Positions 63,213 through 64,000 of a stretch of DNA of 64,000 nucleotides are shown here, piece after piece. The DNA is from Chitinophagaceae bacterium (GTDB lineage: Bacteria > Bacteroidota > Bacteroidia > Chitinophagales > Chitinophagaceae): NCBI GenBank assembly GCA_016787065.1, contig JAEUVD010000005.1, positions 1-64,000 of the forward strand. The letters run 5' to 3'. Each line of letters begins with the position of its first letter. The stretch's first letter is position 1. A model generated the notes under the pieces. That model worked only from the letters and a program-made list of their open reading frames with translations. It did no database searches and was not told where the DNA came from. Made by a program: the position numbers and the translations under genes.

Positions 63213-64000
63213 CGGTAATCATTTGAAAGTTTGGGTTTGGTCCTTTCTCCTTTAATTCAAATGGTGGTATTTGTGAAAGTTCAAGTAGTTTTTTCTGTTT
63301 GAAGTATGGAACCAATTTCAGTTTGATGGGGGCTTTGTTGCCAATGAGAATTATAGATTCATCCATCATTCTGATTTCGTTCATTGACATTAAATTTTTT
63401 GTGCGCTCCACATTCTTATCATCCACATAACTAAACTTACCAAGTAGTATCTCCAATTGGCGACAGACTTCCAATGGTTGACCGGGCAAATACAGCTTGG
63501 TAAAACAATTGGCAAGTATCGCTCTCGCTGATTGAACACCATATTGCTCTGTTAATTGTGACTCTGCTTGTTGGTAAAGTAGCATCAAACCACTACGATA
63601 TTTTCTTAAATTACTTGTTGCCGTACCTAAACTACTAATAGTAAGCGATGAAGCTTCATCAATAATACCTAATATTCCATATTCATGTGGTTCTGGTATT
63701 TTACACATCACCGATGCAAAAAATTGAACAAAAAATATAGAGGTCAAAGGTGCGAAATACTTCATTTGATTGATATCGCTTCTTATGTACAATACCGTTT
63801 TGGTTGTTCTAAATTCATCAAAGGAAATAGTATCATCACTGGTTATTTCTGCTATTACTTCATCCTCCCACAAACTCAGAGCTGTAATGGCTGTGGTTGT
63901 GATATTCATTAAAACCTTTGGATCATTTCTAATAACCGCTTTGTAGCTCTCAATTAATTCATCATCCTCGGTCAGGAGTATTAGCCTGTCCGTTTCTTTT
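63199..64000 (-). CDS. Type IV coupling protein TraG/VirD4-like (partial, N-terminus beyond window)
   Basis: The reading frame stays open to base 64000, so only the C-terminal 266 residues are seen; the ATG at 63909 is internal. The visible part matches the TraG/TraD C-terminal nucleotide-binding core: a Walker B-like GILGIIDEASSL, followed by SNLRKYRSGLMLLYQQAESQLTEQYG and a KLYLPGQPLE segment. These ATPases link the relaxosome to the secretion channel. The Walker A motif must lie off the right edge. The short overlap with the accessory gene places it first in the mobilization operon. Confidence 0.82.
   Translation of the reverse strand, partial: KETDRLILLTEDDELIESYKAVIRNDPKVLMNITTTAITALSLWEDEVIAEITSDDTISFDEFRTTKTVLYIRSDINQMKYFAPLTSIFFVQFFASVMCKIPEPHEYGILGIIDEASSLTISSLGTATSNLRKYRSGLMLLYQQAESQLTEQYGVQSARAILANCFTKLYLPGQPLEVCRQLEILLGKFSYVDDKNVERTKNLMSMNEIRMMDESIILIGNKAPIKLKLVPYFKQKKLLELSQIPPFELKEKGPNPNFQMITDGME

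Larger units (their letters stand above)
59832..64000. mobile_element. Integrated mobilizable/conjugative element (left end, continues past window)
   Basis: The element begins at the split tRNA-Asn and carries, in order, a tyrosine integrase, a small unknown protein, an excisionase-like HTH protein, a relaxase, an accessory mobilization protein and a coupling protein that runs off the window. All mobilization genes read toward the integrase. With a coupling protein but no visible type IV channel, it may be a full ICE or a mobilizable island; the right part is needed to decide. Confidence 0.82.

Overview
The window looks like chromosome of an AT-rich member of the Bacteroidota, probably an uncultured gliding or surface-secreting lineage. 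Five predicted secreted proteins end in type IX secretion (T9SS) sorting domains. Sensor kinases carry two-component-regulator beta-propellers, and promoters show TAnnTTTG -7 boxes. Most genes lack a Shine-Dalgarno sequence, and the integrase and mobilization genes are of Bacteroidota type. I cannot name a genus from sequence alone.

Layout. 281-3935: a propeller histidine kinase and its LuxR-type regulator. 3991-18973: two giant surface proteins (SdrD B-like and SprB-like repeats) and a small dockerin-like secreted protein, all on the minus strand. 19263-22893: an ALDH-like short protein translationally coupled to fabI, a methyltransferase and a Smr-domain protein. 22948-28550: a 1000-residue T9SS type B protein, a degenerate arginase-like protein and an exonuclease/GIY-YIG fusion. 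28557-35803: mostly housekeeping genes (NlpC/P60 hydrolase, aminotransferase, a GldM-C-like secreted protein, tRNA-Leu, YkgJ-type protein, SDR threonine dehydrogenase, YdjM-like protein, pyruvate kinase). 35988-39552: tail-collar protein, T9SS protein and subtilase. 39559-46691: a collagen/kelch/fibre protein followed by a second kinase-regulator pair. 46803-51716: a DyP peroxidase, an unknown membrane-associated protein and a divergent GST-cytochrome P450 fusion. 51729-58172: two adjacent protease-fold proteins that have both lost their catalytic residues, and a large T9SS protein. 58947-59612: a probable outer-membrane barrel. From about 59832 to the right edge: an integrated mobilizable or conjugative element inserted into a tRNA-Asn gene (integrase, excisionase-like protein, relaxase, accessory mobilization protein, coupling protein cut by the window end).

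How the parts fit. The second kinase-regulator pair has near-identical 18-bp palindromes, CCTACACAAnnATGTAGG, in front of its own regulator gene and in front of the fibre/subtilase operon. Both sit 21-22 nt upstream of a TAGTTTTR -7 box, so the sequence itself suggests the regulon. The candidates for something undescribed are the GST-P450 / DyP / 406-residue protein locus and the pair of dead proteases next to it. No CRISPR array, rRNA operon or prophage was seen.
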